A DNA stretch of 64,000 bases from Planctomycetota bacterium (GTDB taxonomy: Bacteria > Planctomycetota > UBA8742 > UBA2392), in assembly GCA_016712285.1 (NCBI GenBank), contig JADJRK010000001.1, forward strand, positions 1,178,001 to 1,242,000. The letters are read 5' to 3'. Under the pieces are notes generated by a model, which saw only the letters and a program-made list of their open reading frames with translations, searched no databases and was not told where the DNA came from. The position numbers and the translations under genes were made by a program. Numbering within the stretch: the stretch's first letter is position 1; each line of letters opens with the position of its first letter. Shown here in pieces: positions 31,815 through 39,921 of the stretch.

Positions 31815-33839
31815 ATGCAACGCAAAGAAATGATCCAGATGGTCGTGGTGATCATCCTGATCGTCGCCGGTTTCTATGCGTGCCAGGTCTGGATCATCCC
31901 GCCCTCTGCCCCGCCGGCGCCGCCCACGAACCAGTCAAACACGCCGCCGGCCAATCAGCCGCCGCCCGAAATCAGGAGCAGCGGGCCCGCAGCCGCCACT
32001 ACCTCGACAGCCACCGAGGCGGACAAGGCCCACGGCTTTGCGCGGATTCAACGTGCCGACGCCAGGCAATGGACACTCGCCAACAGCCGCCTGACTGCAA
32101 CGGTGTCAGACCGCGGGGCGGTGCTGGATACCGTGACGTTCATGGATGCGGACGGCAACGTGGTCTTCTGGCGCACACCGGACAACCCGACGGTCGAGCC
32201 CAGTGAGCCTTTGCAGCTGTTGCGGCCAGAAGAAGCGGCGCCGGACATTGCCCCGTTCGCCCTGCTCATTGACAAGAACGACGACGCCCGCAACACCTCG
32301 CGCTGGGAACTGGTACTGAACGAAACCGGCGAGAGCGGCGTGCAGTCGCTGACGTTTCGCTTTCCGCCATCCAAGGGGTTTGAGCATGACACCGAGTCAG
32401 ACGGGACCGTACTGTACAAGAAGATCACGCTGTACCCGGGCGAGTATCGCCTCGACGTGAATGTGCGTATCGAGAACCGCAGCGACAAGGTGCGCGAGAA
32501 GTTTGTCGGCATCTGGGGCCCGGTCGGCATCACCAACGACGGCATGCGAACCGCCGGCGAATGGAGCCGCGTGGCGCTGTACGGCAGCACCGACAGCAAG
32601 CGCTTTACCAGCCTTGAGGACTCGCCCACCGTTCCGTCACTCGCGGAAGCCGTGAAAGAACGCAACGAGGAACTGGGCAAGTCCAACGCCTGGATCACCA
32701 ACCGCGACCTCGATGAAGTTGAAGACCCGGATCGCTTCCTGATCGCGCACGGCCTGCGCACGCAGTATTTCCTGGCGTTCATCGCGCAGGACCCTGACGT
32801 GCGCGACCAGCGCTGGAGCGGCGCCATTCTGCCCATCGGTACCACAGCCGCCATCTCGTTGACCGGACCGCCACTGGTGGTGCCGGCGGCTGAAGCCGGC
32901 AAGCCGGGACAGCAGAGCGCCAGCATGCGCCTGTATGTCGGCCCTCGTGACCGCGACGCGCTGTCGGCGGCATGGCTGGTCGAGCCGCCCAAAGACGCAG
33001 AACTGGGCACCCAGTGGGCCGAGCTTGCCACCAGCGGCTTCTTTGACCTGATTGCCAGCCCGCTGATCTGGTTTCTGCGCCTGCTGACGAACCTGGTGGG
33101 CGCCGGCTTTGCGATCATTCTGCTGACGCTGTTCGTGCGCTTTGCGCTCAGCCCGCTCAGCTACCGCGGCCAGAAGGCCATGGCTGTCTACACGCAGAAG
33201 ATGAAGATCGTGAAGCCGAAGATGGACGCGATCAAAGAGAAGTACAAAGAAAAGACCGACCGCGACAGCCAGATGCGCATGCTGACCGAGACTCGCGCGG
33301 TCATGAAAGAGCAGAACGTCGGCATGCTGCCCATCGGCGGCTGCCTGCCGATGTTGATTCAGTTGCCGATTTTCATCGGGTTGTATCGCGCGTTCGGGGC
33401 GGCGTTCTTTCTGCGCCAGGCAAAATTCCTGGGCATCCATGATCTGAGCCTGCCCGATGCCACCATCCCCGCCAGCACGTTTATTGGCGAAGGCTGGATC
33501 AGCTTTCTTGCGCACAACGGCTGGTTGACGATCAATATTCTGCCGATGCTCTGGATTGCCCTAAGCATCCTGCAGTTCAAGATGCAGCCCAAGCCGGACG
33601 ACCCGCAGCAGGCAGCCATGCAGAAGCAAATGGGCTGTATTTTCCCGCTCATGGGCTTGATGTTCTACGGCTTCGCCAGCGGGTTCGCGTTCTATTTCAT
33701 CGTGTCGAGCATGTACTCGATTGCCGAGAGCAAGCTGATCAAGCGCAACCTGGTCAAGCTGGGCATCACGCCTCCGCCGCGCAAGAAGGGCGAAGCCGTG
33801 AAAGAAACCGACAAGCCGGACTATCACGGCTCGAAGTGA
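31815..33839 (+). CDS. yidC: Membrane protein insertase YidC
   Basis: A 674-residue YidC of the Gram-negative type, which inserts and folds inner-membrane proteins with or without SecYEG. The N-terminal membrane helix (about 8-28) is followed by a Pro/Ala-rich linker and a large periplasmic beta-sandwich domain to about residue 400. The conserved insertase core of five helices comes next (about 410-650). Diagnostic pieces are TLFVRFALSPLSYRGQKAM with the conserved Arg of the hydrophilic groove, the cytoplasmic hairpin QKMKIVKPKMDAIKEKY, and LPMLIQLPIFIGLYRAF. The C-terminus is Lys-rich. The periplasmic domain shows the cell has an outer membrane. mnmE follows after 33 bases, a widely conserved pairing; jag is absent. 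Confidence 0.97.
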   Translation: MQRKEMIQMVVVIILIVAGFYACQVWIIPPSAPPAPPTNQSNTPPANQPPPEIRSSGPAAATTSTATEADKAHGFARIQRADARQWTLANSRLTATVSDRGAVLDTVTFMDADGNVVFWRTPDNPTVEPSEPLQLLRPEEAAPDIAPFALLIDKNDDARNTSRWELVLNETGESGVQSLTFRFPPSKGFEHDTESDGTVLYKKITLYPGEYRLDVNVRIENRSDKVREKFVGIWGPVGITNDGMRTAGEWSRVALYGSTDSKRFTSLEDSPTVPSLAEAVKERNEELGKSNAWITNRDLDEVEDPDRFLIAHGLRTQYFLAFIAQDPDVRDQRWSGAILPIGTTAAISLTGPPLVVPAAEAGKPGQQSASMRLYVGPRDRDALSAAWLVEPPKDAELGTQWAELATSGFFDLIASPLIWFLRLLTNLVGAGFAIILLTLFVRFALSPLSYRGQKAMAVYTQKMKIVKPKMDAIKEKYKEKTDRDSQMRMLTETRAVMKEQNVGMLPIGGCLPMLIQLPIFIGLYRAFGAAFFLRQAKFLGIHDLSLPDATIPASTFIGEGWISFLAHNGWLTINILPMLWIALSILQFKMQPKPDDPQQAAMQKQMGCIFPLMGLMFYGFASGFAFYFIVSSMYSIAESKLIKRNLVKLGITPPPRKKGEAVKETDKPDYHGSK

Positions 33840-33872
33840 TCGCCATGTTGCGCCTGTCGCCGGACACGTGCC

Positions 33873-35189
33873 ATGACCAGCCGCCCAACGATGTTCGCCC
33901 TGGCGACCCCGCCACTGGCTTGCCCCGCCGCCATGCTGCGTGTCAGCGGCCCCGATGTGCCCGCCCTTGTGCGGCTGTTCGGCGACGTTGTTTGGCAACG
34001 CAACTGCGTTCGCGGCACGATTGCGCTGCCAGTAGGGCAAGTGCCGTGTGTGCTCTGGATGATGCCCGCCCCGCAGTCCTTGACCGGCGAGAACACACTG
34101 GAAGTGATGGTGCCCGGGCATCCTGAACTTCTGCGCGACCTCGAGCAGCGCCTGCGCCAAGCCGGCTGCCGCGACGCTGAGCCGGGCCGCTTCACGCGCA
34201 TGGCAGTCGAAGCGGGCAAGCTGAGCCTTGCGCAGGCCGAGGCCACGCTGGCGCTGGTGACTTCGACAGACGAAGTATCACGGCGGCGAGCGCTCGCCGA
34301 CCTGAGCGGAGAATCCGCGCGCCGGTTGCGAGAACTTGCCGGCCGTCTGAGGTCCGTGAGCGCCCGTTATGAAATGAGCTTCGACTTCAGCGAAGACGAG
34401 CACGCCACAGCGCAGGAAGACAGCCTTGCGAGCGACGTGAGTGCGCTGCTGTCCGACTTGCGCGAATTCGTCGGGCGCGAGCAGAACCAACCCCGGCACG
34501 AGGTTCCTGTGGTCGCACTGTTTGGCCCGCCCAATGCCGGCAAGAGCAGCCTTTTCAACGCGCTGGCCGGCAAACAACGCGCGCTGGTCAGCGAGACACC
34601 GGGCACGACCCGCGACCCCGTCGAGACGGGGGCGGTGTTCGAGGGCCGTGCCTGCACGTTGCTGGACTTGAGCGGAGTGGGCGCAGGCGATGCCGACCAT
34701 GGCCGTTTCGCGCCCCAGGCACGCCAGCGCGCACTGGCCGCCGATGTACTGCTGCTGCTTTGCGCACCGGGCCAGGCCGACGACTGCGCGCGTGAATTCG
34801 TATCGTTGACAGGTCAAGATGCGGCGCTCAGGTCGCGCGCGCTGTGGGTCCAGACCATGTCCGACCTGACGCCCCAGGATGCGAACCCGCTAGGTCTGCC
34901 GCAGCACGCGGTTTCCGCCGCCAGCGCGCATGGTTTGTCAGCTTTGCGCGAACAGCTTGGGGCGCGGCTTGGCGAGCTTGCGGACAGGGGCTCGACGAGC
35001 AGGCTGCGCCTCAAGGCCAATGCGGCATTGACGCAGTTGGATGCGGCTGTGGCCGATCCTCAGGCGCCCCCCGAGGCGGTGGCAGCCGACGTGCGGCGGG
35101 CGCTGACACTGCTGGACGAGGCGCTGCTCAGCGATGCGCCCGGCGACGTGCTGGAGCTGATCTTCGCAAGGTTCTGCATCGGCAAGTAG
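33873..35189 (+). CDS. mnmE: tRNA modification GTPase MnmE with altered G3/G4 motifs
   Basis: A 438-residue MnmE, which with MnmG installs the cmnm5 group on tRNA wobble uridine. The N-terminal folate-binding domain (about 1-118) starts FALATPP, then a helical domain carries an inserted Ras-like G domain (about 212-355). The C-terminus is the family hallmark RFCIGK with Cys435. G1 is GPPNAGKSS (218-226) and the switch has PGTTRDP (243-249). G3, however, is DLSG instead of DTAG (265-268), and the guanine-specifying NKxD is TMSD (328-331). So nucleotide handling may be altered. It follows yidC by 33 bases and ends just before a strong hairpin. Confidence 0.93.
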   Translation: MTSRPTMFALATPPLACPAAMLRVSGPDVPALVRLFGDVVWQRNCVRGTIALPVGQVPCVLWMMPAPQSLTGENTLEVMVPGHPELLRDLEQRLRQAGCRDAEPGRFTRMAVEAGKLSLAQAEATLALVTSTDEVSRRRALADLSGESARRLRELAGRLRSVSARYEMSFDFSEDEHATAQEDSLASDVSALLSDLREFVGREQNQPRHEVPVVALFGPPNAGKSSLFNALAGKQRALVSETPGTTRDPVETGAVFEGRACTLLDLSGVGAGDADHGRFAPQARQRALAADVLLLLCAPGQADDCAREFVSLTGQDAALRSRALWVQTMSDLTPQDANPLGLPQHAVSAASAHGLSALREQLGARLGELADRGSTSRLRLKANAALTQLDAAVADPQAPPEAVAADVRRALTLLDEALLSDAPGDVLELIFARFCIGK

Positions 35190-35190
35190 C

Positions 35191-35216
35191 GCCGGGGCCC
35201 CTCGCGGGGCCCCGGC
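35191..35216. terminator. GC-rich hairpin between convergent mnmE and lipoprotein gene
   Basis: Perfect 11-bp inverted repeat (GCCGGGGCCCC/GGGGCCCCGGC, loop TCGC) starting two bases after the mnmE stop and ending nine bases before the stop of the opposing gene. No T-run on either strand, so it may work as a weak bidirectional terminator. Confidence 0.65.
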
Positions 35217-35224
35217 TGGACCTG

Positions 35225-35785
35225 CTATCGATGTTCATTCAACCAGCGGCCGAGCTCTTGGCCCAGGTTGGCCATGTCGTTCTCGAACGCCGGCTTGGCA
35301 ATCCCGCCCGAACTTTGCTCGAACTGAAGTTCTACAACCAGCTCGCCCGTCTCTGCGTTGATCAGCCGCCCCGTGGCAAGAACGTGGCTCCAACCCTGTT
35401 TTGTGTTGTGCAGAACACTGGATGCCCGCGAGTCGGAGTCACCCAGGTCGAGGTACTTGATCTCAAGAACGAGCAGGTGTCCCGTGGATGGGCTCTCCAG
35501 CGCAGCCATCGCGCGCACTTCTTCACTTGTTTCCTCGTACACGCCGTCGGCGATCAGGCGGGCGCCGGCCATGGGCCAATCGCGGTAAAAGCGGTCGAGA
35601 TCAGCCTGGTCGTACTTGCCGTGGATCTGCTTGGGCAGCTTGACCGGCAGCACCTTCAGGTCGCGGACAACTCGACGTTCCTCGAATGCATCACCGGCGG
35701 TGCCGGTGTACATCTCGGACTTCGAAGTCTGGCACGCGGCAACAAAGAACACTGACAGCAAACTCAGCATCATCGCAAAGCGCAT
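35225..35785 (-). CDS. Lipoprotein of unknown function, member of a local three-gene family
   Basis: A 186-residue lipoprotein. Signal peptide with VAAC giving the lipidated Cys at residue 18. Shared family features with the genes at 36073 and 36785: LPVKLPKQIHG, RDWPMAGARLIADGV-x-E-T-x-E, LVLEIKYLDLGD, GWSHVLATGRLINAETGELVVEL, FEQSSG and a final FENDMANLGQELGRWL. AAGGAG lies six bases before the chosen ATG at 35785; a start 14 codons further upstream has no such site. The lipid anchor and conserved beta-rich core suggest a periplasmic or outer-membrane protein. No function can be given. Confidence 0.82.
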   Translation of the reverse strand: MRFAMMLSLLSVFFVAACQTSKSEMYTGTAGDAFEERRVVRDLKVLPVKLPKQIHGKYDQADLDRFYRDWPMAGARLIADGVYEETSEEVRAMAALESPSTGHLLVLEIKYLDLGDSDSRASSVLHNTKQGWSHVLATGRLINAETGELVVELQFEQSSGGIAKPAFENDMANLGQELGRWLNEHR

Positions 35786-36072
35786 GGCGTCTCCTTGTCT
35801 CGGTTGCCCGGACTCGGGCTGACTCATGCGTAACTTCGCTTTCGACGCTGTTATTCCGTCACTCGCGGGTCACGATCGTAAGCACATGCGATTGCGAGAC
35901 TTGAGCGCCCCCTTTGTTTAGATCGCCCCGAACGCATGTACTTTGAGCTCATCGCGGCATCGCACAGGTCGCATGCGCGGTCAATCAACGGGCTGTGCGC
36001 CGCGCCCTGCTGATGGGCGAGGCGCACTCCAAATTCACCCCGCCGACTGGCGGAGTGGATTCCCGGTCGTTT
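35786..36072. other. 287-base intergenic region between two related lipoprotein genes
   Basis: No gene is seen on either strand. It should contain the promoter of the 35225-35785 gene. A short hairpin (CCGCC/GGCGG, near 36041-36054) just past the stop of the upstream gene could end its message. Confidence 0.45.
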
Positions 36073-36708
36073 CTACTTGGGCAGGTCACTGCGCTTGCTC
36101 AAAAACCAGTCGCCCAGGCTGCTGCCGACCTGCGACATGAACCGTTCAAATGGTACGTCGCCGGTCCAGCCGCAGCTTTCGGTGAACTTGACGTCAGCAA
36201 CCACGACGCCTGAATGGGCATTCAGGATGACTCCGTGCGCCGAAAGCGCACTTCCACGCAACTTGGGCTCGCCATCCTTGTTGGGTCGTGGGTCACCGAC
36301 ATCGAGGTACGTGATCTCGATGGTCATGTAGTACCCCGTAGTCGGACGCTCCAGGTTGGCAGATCCCTTCACGACTGCCTCGGTGCGCTTGGTCAAGCCG
36401 TCGGCCACCAGGCTTGCACCCTGCTTGGGCCACTCTTCACGCCAGCGCTGCTCGTCGTAATGGCCGTACTCGCCCTCGATCTCTTCCGGAACTGTCACCG
36501 AGAGGATCGTAATGTCGGTAATGCGAGACGCCTCGTTGTAGGCAGGCCCGGCCTGGTTCCAGTGGCGATGGCTGCGATGGCTATGGTGGCGGTGCGAGTT
36601 GTGGCGGCTGTGGCCGTAGTGGTGCCCGCCGCCGCTTCCCCGCAGCGTAACGCCGCAGCCCGAAACCAGCAGCAGTGCTGCCAGGATTGTTGCAATGAAG
36701 ACACGCAT
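36073..36708 (-). CDS. Lipoprotein of the same local family with an N-terminal histidine-rich segment
   Basis: A 211-residue lipoprotein. Lipobox VSGC with Cys18, then a Gly linker and a striking His-rich stretch with ten histidines between residues 29 and 49, alternating with Ser and Arg. The core carries the family pattern: VTVPEEIEGEYG, REEWPKQGASLVADGLTKRTE, MTIEITYLDVGDP, VILNAHSGVVVADVKF and a final FMSQVGSSLGDWFL. It is the most divergent of the three paralogs and the only one with the His segment, which could bind zinc, nickel or copper. AAGGAG is six bases before the ATG. It probably has its own promoter, since about 75 bases containing a hairpin separate it from the next family member. 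Confidence 0.82.
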   Translation of the reverse strand: MRVFIATILAALLLVSGCGVTLRGSGGGHHYGHSRHNSHRHHSHRSHRHWNQAGPAYNEASRITDITILSVTVPEEIEGEYGHYDEQRWREEWPKQGASLVADGLTKRTEAVVKGSANLERPTTGYYMTIEITYLDVGDPRPNKDGEPKLRGSALSAHGVILNAHSGVVVADVKFTESCGWTGDVPFERFMSQVGSSLGDWFLSKRSDLPK

Positions 36709-36723
36709 GATTGCTCCTTATGC

Positions 36724-36751
36724 CCGCGGCCGTGTTTGCCACGGCCCGCGG
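36724..36751 (-). terminator. Terminator-like hairpin between lipoprotein genes
   Basis: An 11-bp stem with one bulged base (CCGCGGCCGTG against CACGGCCCGCGG), five-base loop, between the stop of the 36785-37348 gene and the start of the 36073-36708 gene. No T-run, so termination would be partial. Confidence 0.55.
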
Positions 36752-36784
36752 ACGATTGGTTGAATGGTCAGTGCCAGTTGCGGA

Positions 36785-37348
36785 CTACTGCCGCGACTGA
36801 ATCCAGTTGCCGAGTTCCTGGCCGAGATTGTTCATGTCGTTGTGAAAGGGCTCGCTGACCTGGTAGCCGGAGCTCTGGTCGAATCTCAGCTCCGCCACGA
36901 TTTCGCCGTTCGAGCCGTTGTACAGCGTGCCGGTGGCCAGCACCTGGCTCCAGCCTTCTTCGCTGTTGCCGACAATCTTGCCCTTGCGAATGGCTTCGTC
37001 GCCGACGTCGATGTAGGTGATCACGAGCTTGAAGTAGAAATCAGCGTCGGACTTCTTTTCGCTGACAAGGGCTGTGACGTCTTCGCCCGTTTCATCCGTG
37101 ACGCCACGGGCAACCGAGCGCGCGCCGGACATGGGCCAATCCTGCCGCCACAGCTCGCGCTCGCGGTCGCTGGCGTTGCCGTGGATTTCGTCAGGCAGCT
37201 CGATGGGCAGAATGTAGAGCGTCAGGATTTCGTCAATGTCGTGGAAGGCCTCGCCGGCTTCGCCTTCTGAAACCCTTGAGTCCGATGTGTGGCATGATGC
37301 AAGCCCGAAAACGGCCAGCAGCGCCAGTATGGCGTAAAAGCCTCGCAT
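36785..37348 (-). CDS. Lipoprotein of unknown function, member of a local three-gene family
   Basis: A 187-residue lipoprotein. Signal peptide with LASC, lipidated Cys at residue 19. Family features: LPIELPDEIHG, RQDWPMSGARSVARGVTDETGEDV, LVITYIDVGDE, GWSQVLATGTLYNGSNGEIVAEL, FDQSSG and FHNDMNNLGQELGNWI. It is clearly closer to the 35225 product than to the His-rich one. AAGGAG sits seven bases before the ATG at 37348. The gene begins 13 bases after the stop of the thioesterase gene on the same strand, so the two are probably co-transcribed. Confidence 0.82.
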   Translation of the reverse strand: MRGFYAILALLAVFGLASCHTSDSRVSEGEAGEAFHDIDEILTLYILPIELPDEIHGNASDRERELWRQDWPMSGARSVARGVTDETGEDVTALVSEKKSDADFYFKLVITYIDVGDEAIRKGKIVGNSEEGWSQVLATGTLYNGSNGEIVAELRFDQSSGYQVSEPFHNDMNNLGQELGNWIQSRQ

Positions 37349-37361
37349 GTCTGTCTCCTTG

Positions 37362-37772
37362 TTAGGCGGGTTCGACAGACGGCTTCGCGAGCTTCTCCAC
37401 ATCATCAGGACAGCGGACAGGGCGCATGCCGTTGGCACGTCCCAGAAATGCAAGCACAGTGAAACCGGCGGTCAAAACCCTGTCATCCTTCAACACTGCA
37501 TATTCGAAGCGGAGTCGGGTCTTGGTGACATCGCGCAGCCAGGTACGAACTGTCAACTCGTCGTCGTACGTGGCGGTGGCGTGGTGCCTGCATCCGGTTT
37601 CTACAACCGCAAGCACATATCCCCGCTTCTCCAGGTCGGCATACGTAATGCCGATCCGGCGCATGGCCTCTGTGCGGCCAATCTCGAAGTACACCAGGTA
37701 ATTGCTGTGGTACACCACGCCCATCTGGTCGGTTTCGGCGTAGCGTACGCGCACATTGGTGTCGAAGGGCAT
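37362..37772 (-). CDS. ybgC: Acyl-CoA thioesterase, YbgC/4-hydroxybenzoyl-CoA thioesterase family
   Basis: A 136-residue hotdog-fold thioesterase. The active-site block RVRYAETDQMGVVYHSNYLVYFE contains the catalytic Asp (ETDQMG) and the family's Tyr/His-Asn-Tyr sequence; LRLGRTEAMR-like and ETGCRHHATATYDDEL strands follow. Length is typical. YbgC proteins cleave short or medium acyl-CoA, and in proteobacteria the gene leads the tol-pal operon. Here no tol genes adjoin it, but a lipoprotein gene follows by 13 bases. Upstream on the same strand, 17 bases away, is a glutaredoxin-like gene. Confidence 0.92.
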   Translation of the reverse strand: MPFDTNVRVRYAETDQMGVVYHSNYLVYFEIGRTEAMRRIGITYADLEKRGYVLAVVETGCRHHATATYDDELTVRTWLRDVTKTRLRFEYAVLKDDRVLTAGFTVLAFLGRANGMRPVRCPDDVEKLAKPSVEPA

Positions 37773-37789
37773 GATTGGGTTTTAGCTGG

Positions 37790-38095
37790 TCACAACGCTT
37801 CCGCCAACTCGCTGACAAACAACGTCAGGTTCAGCCGGCCGGGTTGGTCGATGTGATAACCCCTAACCCACTTGCTTCCGTTTACCAGCACGTAGGGCAC
37901 GCCGCGCTTGCCTGTCTCTTCCTCCAGTCTGGTAGCCGCGTCGTGGCTCTTGCTGATGTTGACCGTGGTGTACGAGACTTCGAACCGGTCAAGGAATGAC
38001 TTCAACCGCGAGCAATCCGGACACCAGGTGGATACGTAGACCTCAATCCTGGCGCCCGCAAGCTTGGCGCGGTGTGGCGCAAATGGGTCTTGCAT
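37790..38095 (-). CDS. Glutaredoxin-like thiol-disulfide protein
   Basis: A 101-residue thioredoxin-fold protein. Active site TWCPDC (Cys25, Cys28) follows the first strand IEVYVS, and the cis-proline loop is GVPYVLVNG (residues 65-73). WCPDC places it with glutaredoxin-like/mycoredoxin-type proteins, which reduce mixed disulfides using a low-molecular-weight thiol. The C-terminal half (YHIDQPGRLNLTLFVSEL) replaces the usual GGCDD glutathione-binding segment, so the thiol partner is unclear. The open frame extends far upstream, but the family fold starts here and GAGAG precedes the ATG at 38095. Divergent from nnrE. Confidence 0.88.
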   Translation of the reverse strand: MQDPFAPHRAKLAGARIEVYVSTWCPDCSRLKSFLDRFEVSYTTVNISKSHDAATRLEEETGKRGVPYVLVNGSKWVRGYHIDQPGRLNLTLFVSELAEAL

Positions 38096-38179
38096 ACTCT
38101 CTTTCACGCCGCACCTCGGACGAACACCACAGCGCGGACGGGTATTCCCCGCGCAGCCGCGATTTACTAGCGTAACTTC
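38096..38179. promoter_or_regulatory. Divergent intergenic region, glutaredoxin-like gene and nnrE
   Basis: 84 bases expected to hold promoters in both directions. No reliable hexamers or operators were recognised. Confidence 0.35.
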
Positions 38180-38977
38180 ATGCCGCCACAGAAGACACTG
38201 ACACGCAAACAGGTACGCGAGCTGGATCGCCGGGCGATTGAAGAGTTCGGCATGCCGTCGTTCGCGCTGATGGAAAATGCCGCGCGCGCCTGCGCCGACG
38301 AGTGTGAACGCATTCTGCGGCTGCACGGCGTGCAACGCGCGATGCGCAAGCTGCAATCCCCCGGCAGCAAGGACGACATCCCGCGCACCGTGGAAGAGCT
38401 TGAGCAGTGGAAGCAGGCGCTGAACGAGTTTCCTGACCCGACGCTCATTTTCTGCGGCCCGGGCAACAACGGCGGCGACGGTTTGGCCATCGCCCGCACT
38501 CTGCACAACCGCGGCTATGCTGTGCGCGCCTTCTTTGTGGGGTCTGCCGCCCAGCTTGAGGCCGCACCCGACGACGTTGCGAAGAATGCGACCCTGTTGC
38601 GATCTCTTGGCGTTGACATTGCGATTCTGCCCGATGGCCACGCGGTGCATGAACTGCGCCCGCTGATGCGCGACGCCTGCCTGATTGTAGACGCCATGTT
38701 CGGCACCGGCTTGACCCGAACGCTTGAGGACCCCTATCGCGCGGCGGTGCAGGCCGTCAACGAAGCAGGAGCGCCGGTGCTGGCGGTGGACATTCCCAGC
38801 GGTCTGGATGCTGACACCGGCGACGTGCTGGGTGCGTGCGTGCGGGCCGAGGTCACGGTCACCTTCGTGGCAGCCAAGCCGGGATTTCTGGACAAAGCCG
38901 GGCCGTCATTTTGCGGCAAGGTCGTGGTCGCAGAGATCGGCATCCCGCGCAAATTCATCGAAGATGCCCTGCGCTAA
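38180..38977 (+). CDS. nnrE: NAD(P)H-hydrate epimerase
   Basis: A 265-residue YjeF_N-type epimerase that interconverts R- and S-NAD(P)HX so that damaged nicotinamide cofactors can be repaired. Motifs: LDRRAIEEFGMPSFALMENAAR at the N-terminus, the phosphate-binding GPGNNGGDGLAIARTL (about residues 94-109), then DAMFGTGLTR and VAVDIPSGLDADTG with the catalytic Asp, and TVTFVAAKPGFL. The C-terminal NnrD kinase domain that is fused in E. coli is absent; the protein ends right after the epimerase fold. An unusual insert lies around residues 52-82. It is monocistronic, flanked by divergent and convergent genes. Confidence 0.93.
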   Translation: MPPQKTLTRKQVRELDRRAIEEFGMPSFALMENAARACADECERILRLHGVQRAMRKLQSPGSKDDIPRTVEELEQWKQALNEFPDPTLIFCGPGNNGGDGLAIARTLHNRGYAVRAFFVGSAAQLEAAPDDVAKNATLLRSLGVDIAILPDGHAVHELRPLMRDACLIVDAMFGTGLTRTLEDPYRAAVQAVNEAGAPVLAVDIPSGLDADTGDVLGACVRAEVTVTFVAAKPGFLDKAGPSFCGKVVVAEIGIPRKFIEDALR

Positions 38978-38981
38978 CGCA

Positions 38982-39008
38982 AACCGCCGATGCATTGCAC
39001 CGGCGGTT
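38982..39008. terminator. Hairpin between convergent genes
   Basis: Perfect 8-bp inverted repeat (AACCGCCG/CGGCGGTT) with an 11-base loop in the 52 bases between the stops of nnrE and the convergent membrane-protein gene. Moderately convincing as a bidirectional terminator. Confidence 0.55.
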
Positions 39009-39029
39009 CGTGTGTTGGCGGCTTGATGA

Positions 39030-39803
39030 TCAACCCGTGGTCAGCTTGGCGGGCACACTGACCAGCAGCTTCTTGGCCTCAGCGTTGCTGTCGAGCCCGG
39101 GAGTCTTCTTTACGTCCTGGAAAGTGGCGCGAGCTTCGGCCACGATGGAATCCAGCGCGGACTTGTCCTCACTGCCAAGATTCTTCTTCAGCGCAATCTG
39201 GACCTCGGTGCCGAGCTTGTCGAGTGCGCGCAAGACGCCCACCGCGGCATTGACCCTGGCCTTGCCGTCGCTGGCATCGAGGCTGCGGCCGTATGCCAGT
39301 GTCGCCTTGGCAAGCTCAGACTCGGCGCTGTTCACGGGCTTCAGCGGGTCAGGCTTGGGCGTGGAGGACTTGTTCTTGCCCGTGATGTCAACGCCGACAT
39401 CGACTTTGCCGAGCTGCTTTTCGATTTCCTTGGCGACGTCACCAGCCGCAGTCTTGGACTCGGCAGCTTTACGCGAAATCTCGGCCTCGGCGGCAATGCG
39501 TTTCTTGAACTGCTCGAAGACGGTGTCGCGGCTTTTGGTCAGCTGCGCATACAGTTCCTTCTGGCGTTCTTCCGGCAGGGCCTGCATGTCGGCGCTTACT
39601 TCTTTCTCGAAGGTAATGCGCGCGGGCAGTTCGGCGAACACTTCCTGCCTGCGCTCGGCTGGCACGGCCTTGAAGTCGTCCTTGACGCCCCAGAACTGTC
39701 CCATCAGTTCGCCGTTGGTGGCGTACACATAGCCAACGCCGGCGCTGGTAATCACACCCACGACCGCAAACAGTCCTACCAACAGCTTGAAGACCTTACC
39801 CAT
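39030..39803 (-). CDS. Membrane-anchored helical protein of unknown function
   Basis: A 257-residue protein with one N-terminal membrane helix (about 5-28, KLLVGLFAVVGVITSAGVGYVYA) and a charged, helical exported part. Lys/Glu/Ala-rich segments at about 45-125 look coiled-coil forming. A Ser/Thr/Pro/Lys linker at about 143-155 separates a second helical domain. No catalytic motif or known family was seen. GGAGGT lies eight bases before the ATG. It is probably monocistronic, separated from the upstream operon by the strong terminator at 39881-39909. Confidence 0.72.
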   Translation of the reverse strand: MGKVFKLLVGLFAVVGVITSAGVGYVYATNGELMGQFWGVKDDFKAVPAERRQEVFAELPARITFEKEVSADMQALPEERQKELYAQLTKSRDTVFEQFKKRIAAEAEISRKAAESKTAAGDVAKEIEKQLGKVDVGVDITGKNKSSTPKPDPLKPVNSAESELAKATLAYGRSLDASDGKARVNAAVGVLRALDKLGTEVQIALKKNLGSEDKSALDSIVAEARATFQDVKKTPGLDSNAEAKKLLVSVPAKLTTG

Positions 39804-39880
39804 GGCTGGAACCTCCGTAGTCCTGACTCAAGAGAACCAGATCAGCACGCAAACCGCAAAGTAAAACGCCGGCGGCTACG

Positions 39881-39909
39881 CAAAGACCCCGCACAAAGCG
39901 GGGTCTTTG
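39881..39909 (-). terminator. Strong terminator of the long MoxR-vWA-holA chain
   Basis: Perfect 12-bp inverted repeat (CAAAGACCCCGC/GCGGGGTCTTTG, five-base loop) starting 12 bases after the stop of the 39922-40869 gene. On the transcribed strand the stem ends in TCTTTG, so its 3' arm supplies several U residues. Confidence 0.82.
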
Positions 39910-39921
39910 GTGAATTTTCTG

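Noticed and set aside
37362..37772. Start of a tol-pal operon because of ybgC
   Set aside because: No tolQ, tolR, tolA, tolB or pal gene adjoins it; the exbB/exbD genes are 33 kb away.
37790..38650. A 286-codon version of the glutaredoxin-like gene
   Set aside because: Only the last 101 residues match the thioredoxin fold; the upstream part overlaps nnrE on the other strand and reads as a shadow.
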